Source: Ricordea florida (taxonomy: Eukaryota > Cnidaria > Anthozoa > Corallimorpharia > Ricordeidae). From it: a stretch of 64,000 nucleotides of DNA. The notes under the pieces were generated by a model, which did not search any database, had not been told where the DNA came from, and saw only the letters and a list, made by a program, of their open reading frames with translations. Shown piece by piece: positions 35,104 to 47,600 of this stretch. Position 1 is the first letter of the stretch, and every line of letters starts with the position of its first letter. Both the position numbers and the translations under genes were made by a program. The stretch is from the NCBI GenBank assembly GCA_949710005.1, contig OX453275.1, forward strand, positions 30,447,218 through 30,511,217, written 5' to 3'.

Positions 35104-35398
35104 CTTTTTGACTGATCCCCTTCAAACTTCAAACAATTGACTGATTGATCAATGAATAGTTTGATTGTAAGTACCACATCTTAAAACAACAACAGTCCTT
35201 GAAAAGCCATCAACAGCACCATGAATCACCATCCTCCATCTAATGAGTTTATGATGACCATCTAAATGGAGGATGGTGATTCATGGTGCTGTTGATGGCT
35301 TTTCAAGGACTGTTGTTGTTTTAAGATGTGGTACTTACAATCAAACTATTCATTGATCAATCAGTCAATTGTTTGAAGTTTGAAGGAGATCAGTCAAA
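35104..35398. repeat. Central hairpin of the foldback element
   Basis: Arms of about 135 bp (TTTTGACTGATCCCCTTCAA...CACCATCCTCCAT and its complement) are separated by a loop of only about 25 bp (35240-35263). Identity looks close to complete. Directly left, 35020-35100 is present only in the left arm. Confidence 0.9.
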
Positions 35399-35493
35399 AA
35401 CAAAAACAATCCGCACCAAGGGTCAAATAAATGTTCTGGCAGAAAAAAAGATAAATTGATACCTGACCCTTGTAACCAAAAAATGCAACATAC

Positions 35494-36686
35494 CATAGAC
35501 TGTTGGGCCCAGGCACATTATATACCCTCCTTCGTATCCTTAGTCTTTGTCTGTATTGCTTCTTCACAGGATCAACTCTTTGGATCGAGTCTCTCAACCT
35601 CCATCTTTGAACAGAGATCCCTCGTCCCCGAAGTGCACCTCGCACCATCACTTCCCCTGCTTCTGGTGTTCGTTCCAATATAAACCTTACAAAAACATCG
35701 AGTTCGTCATTATCAATTTCCCTATAGTTATTGCAGTTATTGAGCCCTAATTCTTGCCTTCTCCGATGCAAAGTTGTTCTGGACACGCCAATCATTGTCG
35801 ATATTTTCGTCCAGGAAAATCCCAAGTCCTTTAATCCCTCGACTTGATTTTTTGACACAACAAAACGCGGCCTCCCCCGGCCACCAACATTACGAACATG
35901 GCACCTAAACCCTGTATCGGTCTTTCTTTCCTCAAGCATATCACAGCGTTCTTTCATCCTTTGTGTCATGTCACTGTACATCTCGATAAGTGCAGCTAGG
36001 GTTTCTGTGAACTCTCAGGGACGGCGGAGCGTATTTTGAAGTGGGGGGGCTGGAAACGAGCGCCGGAGGCGCGAGTTGGTAGGGGAGTCTGGGGGCATCC
36101 TCCCCCAGAAAATTTTGAAATCTAGAGTCTCGGAAATCGTATTAACAACATTCTCCGCGACATACTTCTTGAAATAATTAGCCTGGATAAAGCGTAAAAT
36201 GGAAGGTACTTTTAATGCTTACAGCAATATTTTGGAGGTTATTTCTCATCCTTTCCGTCTCCAACGCTAACCTGCGGTTTTTGGGCACAAGCTTCCCGTC
36301 TGTGGGAAGGAAGCTCACGCTGAGAAAATGTTAAAAATACGTAAACGCGAAAAGTTTCCGACGAGGCTTGTATAAAGTTGTAGCTTAAACAAAATAAAAT
36401 GTCATCCTCCTCAAAAGTGGGGGGGCTAAAGCCCCCCCAGCCCCCCCGGCTCCGCCGTTCCTGACTCTATACAATCAGCATCCACTGACACTGTTGAAAC
36501 ATAAATTTCTTTGAACAGGCAGAAAAATAACACTAACCCTTGGTAAGCATTTTTAGCTAGACCAAGGAGTTCATCGGCAACACTGATATCTTCAGTAAGC
36601 AGATTCGTCCGTAACTTCTCGAAGGAAAGATCTTCGACAAAGCTTTTAAATTCGTCAAAGAAAACATTGATGCCAATGTCCGCCAT
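35494..36686 (-). pseudogene. Integrase-type transposase, 5' part (right arm)
   Basis: Inverted copy of the left-arm frame, here with its start codon intact: ATG at 36686 gives MADIGINVFFDEFKSFVEDL. It is interrupted by a 448-bp MITE (36016-36463) between the codons for ...DADCIE and FTETLAAL, then continues without stops through RRRQELGLNNCNNYREIDND and ends at the same donor (35494). The DDE catalytic exon is missing on this side too. Confidence 0.7.
36016..36463. mobile_element. MITE nested in right arm, CAGGGACGGCGGAGC ends
   Basis: Left CAGGGACGGCGGAGC and right GCTCCGCCGTTCCTG are inverted (one mismatch), flanked by ACTCT on both sides (36011-36015, 36464-36468). The uninterrupted left arm at about 34406 shows the pre-insertion site with one ACTCT-type copy. 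Non-coding; hAT-like by its CAGGG end. Confidence 0.85.
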
Positions 36687-37400
36687 CTTGAATTTGTCTT
36701 GTCACATGTTGACCGCGGGGAACTGGGCTCGATGGGATTGCGTTACAAGTTTTATTTGTAGCTCGAAGTCTTACTTTCTGATAAGTTTGAGTTGTACCAC
36801 ACTAAGTATTTTTATAGAAAGAAAGTTTGCTATAAAAGCAAGGAAGTACCATATATTCACAAGGAAGTATTACTCATACGGAACAAGTATTACTTATATG
36901 GAGAAAAGGTTTATTTATGTAAAAGAAGTATTATTGAAAATGTTTTAGGGATACGGGATATTTGCGAAAAAAATCATAGGGATACGGGATATTTCGGGGA
37001 AAAATTATAGGGATACGGGGTATTTCGGGGAAAAATTATAGGGATACGGGATACTTAGAAAAGAGATAGTGGGATATTGAAGGTCAAAGTTTTCTTTTTT
37101 GACAGCCGAATAAAACAGGTTAATTGATCAATATGAAAGACGCGAAAAGTAAAAAAAAGTACTTGAAAATGCGAATTAATGTATTTCCCTAAGAAAAAAC
37201 ATTGTTATCATCCTTCAAACCCTATTTGCACTCGATTTCTATTTTAAAGTATAAAACCGCACCGGAAAATGTTTTACATTATTTGGTAATCCGACTTATC
37301 ACATGCAGTGACGTCATCAGTATTAACTTGAATTATAGGGATACAAACTACAGGAATTAATGGGGATACGGGATATTCAGACCCCCCCTAATGGGGCCTC

Positions 37401-40087
37401 CTAAGAGAGAGGCACCATGCCTTTTGCACAAGCCATGTTCCTTTTCTCAGTTTTCGCTCGGCTTGCATTCCGCGGTCTTCATGGAAAGCAAACCAAGCAA
37501 GTTTCTCTAAATTCTCTCAATCCTATTCCTATTTATTAATGTATTTACTTATTTTTTGAAGGTGAGGTGGGCGAAAGGAAAAGGACACGGGAAACATTCA
37601 AAACAAAGGACGTTCGAAAATAACTATATTCTATTGGCAAGAGTGATGAGCATTTTATATCTCAAATACATTACTCATAGGTCTGTTAAAAATGTTTCAG
37701 AGGCTCAAAATCAGAAATCACAGTGATAAGCTAAGAGTTTTATTTGGAAGTTTGAAAGTTTTGACAAGTCGACTGCTCTTTTTCCTGCGACATCACCCTC
37801 TAATTCGGCCATAACGTGATAAAAGCCAACGAGCGTAGGTTCACAAATATTATTGCAACGAGATAATATTCAAAATACGAAGACCGAAGCTATCACTGAA
37901 GTAGGTTTCTGCAGGATTCCGTGTAATAATTCATTGGTTTTTACTGATTACCGCGCAACAGGTGTTACAAATATCAAGATAAAAGCCCTTATTATATATC
38001 TCTCAGTTAGTGCGCGCGCTGTAATTGGTCAATTTAGCGGGTCGTACTTCACTGTACGGTCCGCTAAATTCTAAAGTTCGTTTTGGTCGCCAAAATGTCT
38101 CCAGAGATATAATAAACATCTAAAAACCTCGTTTTCTCGGTTAGTAAGAGGTATTAACAGGGAAGAGGAATGCACCGATAATAGGCTACTGGTTTGTGCA
38201 AATGCTCACTCAAGAATTTAGTTCAGTTCGAAGCCCTAGTAAATAGTGAACTAACTACAAGTTCTCTCGTTGGAAACACTTCATCGAAACCCTTTGGAAA
38301 ATCGCTCTTCATCACCAAACCGTATCAGACTACAGTAAATACATTGACGACCTGTGATTGTAAAACAACTTGTCTCTTATTCTTTTCACATTTATTCTTT
38401 CCTGACCAACCACTCTGTAAATGTTTTTCGTCTCTTTTTCTTTTCTCTATCAATAGCAACTCCATTAGATTTCCACCATTTCTACAGCATAAAGTCCCGT
38501 CTTGGCCACACTTGGTAAGGGAACATGATTCTTATAGTGTTCGAGAAAACCTTCCAAAGTACGCAGCTTGTCGTAACAACGAACCTAAAGAAAATTTGAT
38601 AACAAAGACAATAATCCATAAGATCGCTTAAATAAGTCGCGAAAGCGGAGAAAAGTCCAAACATCCCAAAATCTACTATTCAAAGTCCGGCTAAAAACTA
38701 CAGTGGAATGGCGGATTGTAAGTTTTTCAGAGTGACTATTTATATGGCTAAATATGTAATAGATTCTGTTCGCCGTATTCATGTCTAGTAAGAGACCAAA
38801 GACGCTGGAAAAATTTGGTAAGAACAAAGGAATTTGACCAGCCACAAGCGAGTGTGTTGCTGATGATATTTGTATTATATTTTGACGTCTTCTGTGATCT
38901 AAAACTTACGACACAAGCTCACGACAAAATAGAATTTATCTGTTTTGTACAATGAAACAGATAAAAAACCTGACCAAAACATGACATGCTCGCATCGTTT
39001 TCAAGAATGTTAATAGAACTGGTTGAAATCGGCAATTTTTAATCCGTCAACAACGCTTTTGTTTTCGGTTCTTCTTTCCCTCCATTTTTGACATTGATTA
39101 TTTGCCATTCCATGGTATATAACGCTATTTTCCACACAATTTGTTTCCATTTTACTCTGCGATTTGCTTTCTTATAATATACAAGCAAAACTTTCAACGC
39201 GCCGATTGGGTAAGAACACGTCAGTTAATCCCAAACAGTGCAGAAAGTTGAAATTAAGTGCAAAAAGGTGAAATTGAGTGGAAGAATGTGAAATCAAACT
39301 TTTGCAAGTATACTAATGACTAATAATCAATAATTTTAGGGCAATTTGGAATAAATGACCGCTAATAACTTTTTCAAAGACAACGAGTTACACCCGCCCT
39401 CAGGCTCGCGCAATTTTCTTAGTCCTTGAAAACTTAACTTGTGCTTATTTATTCCAAATTGAACTCAAAATCCCCACACATGCGTTCGCCCCATTGCAAC
39501 CTTCCCAAACAACGTTACTTTGCGACACTTTTAATTATTGCGTTCTTTAGTTCCCCGTAATAGGAGTCAAGCCCATGACCTTCCGATTACTAAAGCGCTC
39601 TACCACTGAGCTATAGGAGACAAATGGGAACAAGACAATTAAACAAGGTCAAGAGAACATAAGCTCGGACAGAGAGGGACACTCGGGGCGTCGGCAGGGA
39701 TATGAAAACTTCAGCCAAGTTATTTATAGAAACGAAAGCACGTTTCGCGCGAGGTCCGCAAAACTCAACTGTAACCCAATCCTGGCCACCTGTATTTAAT
39801 GGCCGCTCGCGGTTTGTGAATATGTACTATGGATTATTCAACCGGAATTTACAAACAAGAGTCCAACTCGGTAAACCATGAAAATCCATGAGCATCGCAA
39901 TCGGACCTCTCCGAGAACAAACTTCCGTGTCCAAAAATAACTTTTCTGAAGTTTTCATATCCCAAGGGTTGAACTGAGATTGTCCTACTCTGTCACTTAT
40001 GCTCTCTTGATTAGGTTCATGGGACAAACATCTTGCGAACTGCCAACGTAGAACGTGTGTGTGCCAGGTAATTTGCGGTGGTTTTAC
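37401..40087. other. Interval between foldback element and last recognised NOL11 exon
   Basis: The terminal NOL11 coding exon and 3' UTR are expected here but were not identified. A plus-strand frame at 38194-38631 has no motif known to me. Repeats: 38020-38115 (shared with 18500-18615) and a tRNA-like block at 39540-39640. The phrase ATATGAAAACTTCAG occurs twice (near 39697 and, inverted, near 39950). Confidence 0.5.
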
Positions 40088-43000
40088 CTGCTTGTGTACC
40101 GTTCGATGACAGCTGACCAGTAGTTCGTGGGCTTCAGGCATGAGCACCAGTTGAGTGTAGTGAGCGTTCAACAGCAGACCGGCCCAGTCTAAAACCTGAA
40201 AAACAAGTTCGAAACTTGAATGCCTGTCTAAGCTGCACAAACCTTCAAACGGTTTAATCAAACTCGCTGAAATGCATCAAGAGTTGTGAATAGACTAAAT
40301 AAATCATACATTTACAGGACAGATGAAAACGTAAATCAAAGGTAACAACTGGTGAGCTCCTGGATAAAATGTTCACTTAAAAGCAATATTAAGAAATATA
40401 TAGTATTCTCTTAACCCTGTAAGTCCCGGTAGTGACCAGCATCCAATTTCTCATTACGATATTCACTGTTCATCATCCATTAAGGTTGCGAGAATAGCGA
40501 AAATGATCACCAAAAATAGCTTTATTGATATTTAAACAAATTCTCCTCACTAGTACCATAACAAATATATGAGAACAGTTTGGAGAAAATGAATATTAAT
40601 AAAAGGGTTAAAGGGTTAAATACACAAGTGTCTTGCAGGCGTTTAATGCAACACGGTTTGGATTATCTTTCTCGAGCGCGAATAACGATTGTTAATTACG
40701 TGGCAAATCCAAGGTTTCTATTGGCTCGGGTGTTTCATTAGTTACCCGTTATCCGTGACATTTCTGATCCATTATCCCAATACCTCGAGAATCCACGAGA
40801 TTAAACGACTTGATCACCTTAAAAGTAAGCTTTACCACCGTAATACACCTTTTGCTGTTCATTTAGAGAAAATACGCAATCATTTGCACTAAAAGTCAGC
40901 AAAAGGAACAGCAAAAGGTGTATTCAAAGGTGCTGAGGTTTCGAGCGATAGCTCTCGTTTGGAGAGACAACGAGGTTGAAGATAAGATATTCACAGTATT
41001 AGCACAAATGCGAAACGCAATTAGTCGTAGAATCTCGAAAGAGCCCGAGACCATTCGTGCCGTTTTTGGGTGCAATACCGTATTTTTTCAATTTTTCGTG
41101 ATTTGAATGCGACGTTTATTAGAGGGCGGCGTTTATTTAAATTCCAATTTATTTATTGATGGTAACTTAACATTTGAATTATAAAAACAAAAATATATCT
41201 TAGTGCTTGTCTGAAAATTCATTTTCTTTGTCGTTCCCAAATTAAGCTGAACTACCGTATATTGTTCTTGTGTTTTGACTATATTCCTGCGAGCTTCGAA
41301 TGTACTGATCTTATTGTTACAAGGAAAATAAATTTTTTAGGCTTGCTCAAACTTGATTATTACTAAAAGTGCTTTTTAAGTCTTTAATTGGGATAAACGC
41401 CGCATCATGACGTGGCGTTCATTAATTGTTCTGCCTCTAAAATGCGGCGTTTATTCGAGGGCGGCGTTTAATCGAATAAATGCGCTAATCCAAACTGTAA
41501 TTCGGGAAAAAGGACGTCTCTGCTCACCGGACTTTACCAAGAAGATTTTCTTCCTGTAAATACAAGTTAAAGTCACAACAGCTTTGTCGAATGCGTGCTT
41601 CCTATCTTTAAGATTCGCTTTTCGAGCACGACAAGTTTAGAGGTCCTTAAGGAAACGCTTGCCTGGGCTTGAGCCCCAGATCTCCTCATCCAAAGTCCAA
41701 CAAACTAACCACAGTCCACTGCACTATATTACAGTGCCTCCATATCATCAACTGATAACTAATACAGGACTACCGGTATATCTCTATTATCATAACAATA
41801 CCTGTGAGTATTTCAGGTCCATCCTCCAATCATCTTTATCAAAGCTCAGCGGTCCGCGGTGCATGATGTATACCAAGAACCGCATCAAAAGCTTTAAGAA
41901 AAAGGAACAGATTTGGTTTAGTTTACCTTTAATAGGTAGCGAACGACACTAGCAAATGCGAAAAGCTTCAAGTGAATTGCCCAGCTCTCTTACTAAGACG
42001 TGCCTGCACGGAATCATGGTACTGGTGCTCAGCCTCCGCCATCTTGGATACAAAGATCATATTTTCCGGTCGGTCTCAATCAACGAAGTTGGCTTTTATA
42101 GAAATTGTTTTGCTCACGCGTTGAAGCTAAATCTATGAGAATTTTCATTCTACGAGAATATGACTATAGAGCGTACGTTCGACAGCATTGCTTACTTGTT
42201 GAGCTCGAGAATTCTCTAACAGAATAAGAAACAGCGAACGGCTCGGGAACAATTCCATGGAAGCTTTTCCTGTATTCCTTGCGCATCCAATAACCACTTA
42301 ATAATCTCCTAAAATGCTACAATAATAAACTGAAACACGGCGTGTGGTGGTCTAACTACCGGATTGCCTGGGATAAAAACGGATGAAAACTCTCACACGA
42401 GGACCACGTCGTTTTTTTTACAAACAATACACAATTTACTGGGAATCATAGTCCGCATAGAGACACTATATGGGACTGAATACTACATACATAGAGACAC
42501 TATATGGGACTGAATACTACATACATAGAGACACTATATGGGACTGAATACTACATACATAGAGACACTATATGGGACTGAATACTACATACATAGAGAC
42601 ACTATATGGGACTGAATACTACATACATAGAGACACTATATGGGACTGAATACTTACTAAAACCTCTCTGAAACTAAGCTTCCTCAAACTGTCTTGAAGA
42701 AAAACGTCATTTACAGGGTATCTCAATATTGTACATCTTGTGTTAAGTCAAGGCGCAATGACTCGATACTGGTCTCTCACCCCACAAAACATGAAAAATC
42801 GCATCTTCTTTAGCTCTCGTAGAATGCTTCGTTGTTGTTAATCGCTTCGCAGCCACGTATCCGCTGCGCCACGGTCTATCAAACAAGTCAATTTGTGCAG
42901 TGCAAAACCACCAAAAACAGCTGATTTTTACACCCCGAAAACGACCTTTAAAATCAGCTGATTTTTAACACCCAAAAATTACCACGTAAAACAACTGAAT

Positions 43001-44607
43001 TTAACACCCCGCAAACGACCTTGAATATTAGCTAATTTTCAACCCTAAAAAATGACCACCAAAAACAGCTGATTTTTACACCCCAAATACGACCCTTAAA
43101 ATCAGCTGATTTTTAACACCCAGCAATGACCACGAAAAACAACTGATTTTAAAACCTTGAAAGCAACCTTGAATATTACTATCTAATAAATTGCTGAGGA
43201 TACACAGACTTCGCAGTAGTCTGACCAACGGGCATTTCACCATCTTTTATCTGTGCATCTTCCATATTTTCCGAACCTTCCGCTTTCGTCCTTGAGTCAC
43301 TTTCAAGACTGTACAGAAGAAAACAAAGATGGATAAATGAAAGGGGGAAAAGCTGGGGTAATAGATTTCACAATCGAATGTGGTTTAGCGTTGTCTGTAC
43401 TCTTATCGACAACGAGTACGCGTCATCACAGTGGTCAAAATGTTGTGGACTCACGAGGCGCAGCCCCGTGAGTCCACAACATTTTGACATACATAAAAAC
43501 TACAAAAATGCAAGCCGAAACACGCAGCACCCAATTTCACGCAGCGAGCGTGCGCAAAAATGAAACTTACCTCAAAACATGGCGTAGACAATGAACAACA
43601 ACATCCTCAGGAATCCCCTTTATATTCTCGAAACACTCAATTATTAATTCCTAAACGAAAATCAAAGAAAAAAAAAATCAACGATAGTTATACAATTAGC
43701 GGATTTAGTTGGTCTACTGAACGACACATACCAAAAAAATCACACACGCTGACCACTCTATCGATCCACAGCAGCTGGGCCAAACTTTACAGATTAATGT
43801 ACTTTCACTTCATATTCCTGTCTGACAGTATTAAATATGGTGGAAAGAACTATGACGACGGTCATAATGCTATCACGAAGATCACTACCAAACTTTATAA
43901 CAAGTAGAGCCATCGTAAAAGCACAAGGAAGATGATTATTTTGGGATTATTTTGGCTAGTCACAACAGATTTTGACTGAACCAGTCAGTGCTCCAAGCAA
44001 ATACATGGCTTCATATCTTCATCCTCTACGGGTATATTACGAACTCACAAGTGACTAGCTCCCAGTTGGCTTGATAGCTCAGTTGGTTAGCGAGCATTGC
44101 AGCGGTATCGCACGGTCATAGGTTCGAATCCTGTTCAAGCCTGAATTTTTGGATCAATATCAGTTTCTGGGCAACTGTGCACCCACCCCTCCCCTAATCC
44201 AACAAGTTATAATGGTTTAGGGGAGGGGTAGGTGCACGGTTGCCCAGAAACTGATATTGATCCGAATTTTTTCAGGTCTTATCTTCGCAACTAACTATGT
44301 TGCTTACATAACTGCGACGACCTTTCACTCATCATCAAACCTTTCTTCTGCAGATCGCATATGTGAAATTTTTATATATTCACATTTACACAAACACATG
44401 TTCTCAGTAAAATGCACGGGAAACGGGTAGGAGCCAATCACGGTAGGTTTTAGTTTTACTTTTAACTGGTTGTGAAAGAAGCGTGGAATTTCCAAAGCGT
44501 AAAAAAGCAATCGCAAAATTACATCCACCAGTTACTGAAAAAGCACTCTTAGTAAAAGCAATAAAAAAATAACAAAGTCATTTTATATAAAATAATATAA
44601 TAATAAC

Positions 44608-44638
<31 letters not shown>

Positions 44639-47600
44639 GTGATAGTGATAGTGATAATGATAATGATAATAATAAACCTGAAGACCGGTTAAAAAAGTAA
44701 TTCTTAGTAAAAGCAAACTTACCAGCTCGCCCCTCTCCACAAGGTAATGTAGCAATTCCCTACTGGAGCTGAAGAGAAGAAACAAAGGAATCATTGGACT
44801 GTTACAGGCGTTTTCTGCATGGTATTTATTCCTTAAACTAGCGTAGGTTTTATAATTGGATTTTTGGGTTTCAGATTTGATTTACGCTAGAGTCGGTTAT
44901 AACAATGTTTTACTGCTACTTCTGTCGAGTGGTACTCAACTTCTTCCACAATGTGACCAACATGCGGCTTCTCCTTTCAATATCAACGCAAAGACAAGCA
45001 AATAGACGATGATCAAACTCAGACATAAGGAAGTTGCGTCACTAGGTATTGGTAACAACGATAATCTTTGTCTATAGTCAATGCGCGTAGACAAACGTGC
45101 AAGTTCACAGCATGAGAAAACTAAAAGAGCAGGTAAAATGCAACTACATTATGACAAACACAGATCCTACAAGAAGATGGGTAAGGTCTGATGGTTCTAG
45201 ATTGCAACTGCCCCACCCCCCCACCGTCCGTGCAATCGCTTTTCCCTCCCCAGCATGCATCTCTTTCTTTTGTCTTGCCCCAAGCTTCCACGCAGTATTA
45301 CCTGGAGGGGACACACTTAGTCCTGAGAAGTCTGGAAATCGATTCACCTGGCCAAAAGCTTTTTTCATTTACACATCTGGACAGAACACTGGCGATGAAA
45401 TGTTGGGAAAATACGTCTGCCGTTCTAGAAATCTGGAAAATCCAAAATTGCCAGTTAAAATCTTGCTATTAACCCATATCCGCACACCTCAACAAATACA
45501 TAATACCATAGGTAGCTGCGAAAATAATGTAAGCTTAAGTTATCTGATAAACACGCCCGTGGGTTCGAGCCATGGTGATGGCCTAGTGTTGTTTCCTTAG
45601 ACAAGAAACTTAACTCCACACTCTCTCTCCGACCAGGTGTATAAATGGGCAACGGTGATATAATACTGGGGGTTGCCCTGCATTGGACTAGCATCCCATC
45701 CAGGGGGGAATAACAATACTCCCACGTGCTTCATGCTAGAGAAACCGGGATATGCTTCAGCCGCGTAGTCTCCTACACGCCGTACTGTTTTATCGCACAT
45801 CAAACACCAAGCGGAGAGTTGAAAATCTATAGCGGCGTTCTCTTGACGTGAAACGACGAGACATATTAAACAGATTTTTTTTCATCTAAAATCCAGGCTG
45901 TAATGGTTATCCGATTACTTTTTCCTTTTTGCAATCAAAAAAGGTAATAGAACTGGGTGGAGTCCAATTCGTATAAGTAATCAAATGATTTTGAGAGCAA
46001 TTTGGAATAAAAGAGCACAAATATATTTTGCAAACGTCAAAATGTAGTAAGGGTATGTTAAAGCCACACATATGTGCACTGAGGTGACAGTGGTAGAAGG
46101 GATAAAACCCTATTGTTACCAAAAAATGAAACATAGAGCTATTTTTGCATGTTTTGTACAGTTACATGTGTAACCATACGACTTATAACACAGTCATACG
46201 ACCGCATTACGAGTGCCTGATATTTTCCGTCACGAAATGAGATTTTACAGTCATACCCGCTTTCTCCAGTGTCTAAATGATCTTGTGTTGTCACCTATAA
46301 AAGATATCAGTGAAAACAATTTCACGACCTTAACACAGACTAATTACAGTTTAACATAAGAGTACGAACTCTCATAAACGATGAAGAATTTCAGCATTAA
46401 GCTCAGTGACGCCATTGCTTCGACGCTACCAAAACTATCAGCCGCACCTTCAGCCACCTGTACAGCCACCCCCTCCCCTTAAATTTTTTTTTTGTTTTCT
46501 GAGGGGAGGGGGCGGCTATACGAAGGCTACTCCAGCCCCGAGGTGAGAGGCCAAGATGCGGCGAATCCTGAGTTCTGATTGGCTACATGAGCGGGCAAGA
46601 TAGGCCGTATCTTGCCCTTTCGGGATTTTCCGCAACGTCCCGCTAAACAAAAGAAAACAAAATGGTCATCCAAAAAATCCTTCATTGACTAAGCTTGTTC
46701 GACGTTTCTTTTAAAACTCAAAAAATAACTCGGCCACTTTGCTGACATCTTAAACCTTTCTCTTGGTAAATAACGTATATTTACAAGCAAACGCGCAAAA
46801 ACAGTGGCACGGCGAATTCGAAAACGTGAAACGCAAGCTTTACTGCTCATTCTTGAGACAATTACTTAACTAAAGGATCACGTGAGAAACAGTTAAATGG
46901 CAAAATAATGGATTTGTATTCGGAAGTTGCTCTATTAAATTTAATTCATTTTGATTTACTTATTGCGACCTCCTGCAAAATATTAGCAAAAATGGCTTAA
47001 CTACAAAGCATGTGTACCTTGCTCTGAAAGCCTCAACTCCATGTAGTTTGCGAGCTCAGAGGAAAACGTTTCAAGTGTTGGAGTCTGAAAAGGCACGGAA
47101 ATCAATATAAAATTCTATTGCAAGAATCTCATAAAATAGTTTAAAAATCAAATCATGTTAAGATTAAGTAGAAAATGAACCAAAACTGAATACGGTAAAG
47201 GTTTTGTAACTGTATCTTAAATAAATAAATAAATAAAATAAATATACATTTATATAGCGCCATTTTCCACTAATTGTCCATGGCGCTTTACAATGCTTTA
47301 AAATTAAAATCCTAATTCTTTAAAAACCTAAAATCCTAAATCCTAAAAGTTAAAATCCTAAGAATTAAATACGCTACATAATACAATTAGGCTACAAATA
47401 AAAAGTAAAAACTACAAATCAAATGCACGCTTAAAAAGATAAGTCTTAAGATTAGCCTTAAAAACTGCCTCTGATGATGAAAGTCTGATCTGGAGGGGTA
47501 GTTTATTCCAGAGCCTTGGTGCCGCCACGGAAAAAGCCCTTTCACCATACGTTTTAAGATTTGCTCTAGGCTCATCAAGCAACCTCTTGTTTGAAGATCG

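Larger units (their letters stand above)
31704..37400. mobile_element. Composite foldback DNA transposon with long inverted arms
   Basis: The termini are GAGGCCCCATTAG (31704-31716) and its exact complement (37388-37400), flanked by CTAAGA on both sides (31698-31703, 37401-37406), a plausible 6-bp target duplication. Inverted arms match in blocks: 31733-32006 with 36666-36942, and 34222-35239 with 35264-36664. The left arm is broken by inserts at about 32007-32515 and 32531-34221; the right arm by 36016-36463. Each arm encodes the same 5' part of an integrase-type transposase gene reading inward. Right subterminal DNA holds four copies of a unit of about 32 bp, ATAGGGATACGGGATATTTC (36946-37065). 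The 1-460 copy shares this right end. Confidence 0.85.

Noticed and set aside
38708-38790. Plus-strand ATGGCGGATT|GTAAGT start-like motif
   Set aside because: A start codon plus donor alone; no downstream exon could be recognised.
41927-41965. Possible 13-codon NOL11 exon (LFAFASVVRYLLK)
   Set aside because: Frame-compatible, but 41802-41891 already aligns directly after exon 42658-42736 with the right length, and the acceptor context is poor.
42456-43180. CRISPR-like array
   Set aside because: Direct tandem repeats without unique spacers in a eukaryotic intron; minisatellites.
45097-45600. 167-codon plus-strand frame
   Set aside because: Antisense to the well-supported NOL11 exon 45302-45432 and overlapping a SINE-like repeat.
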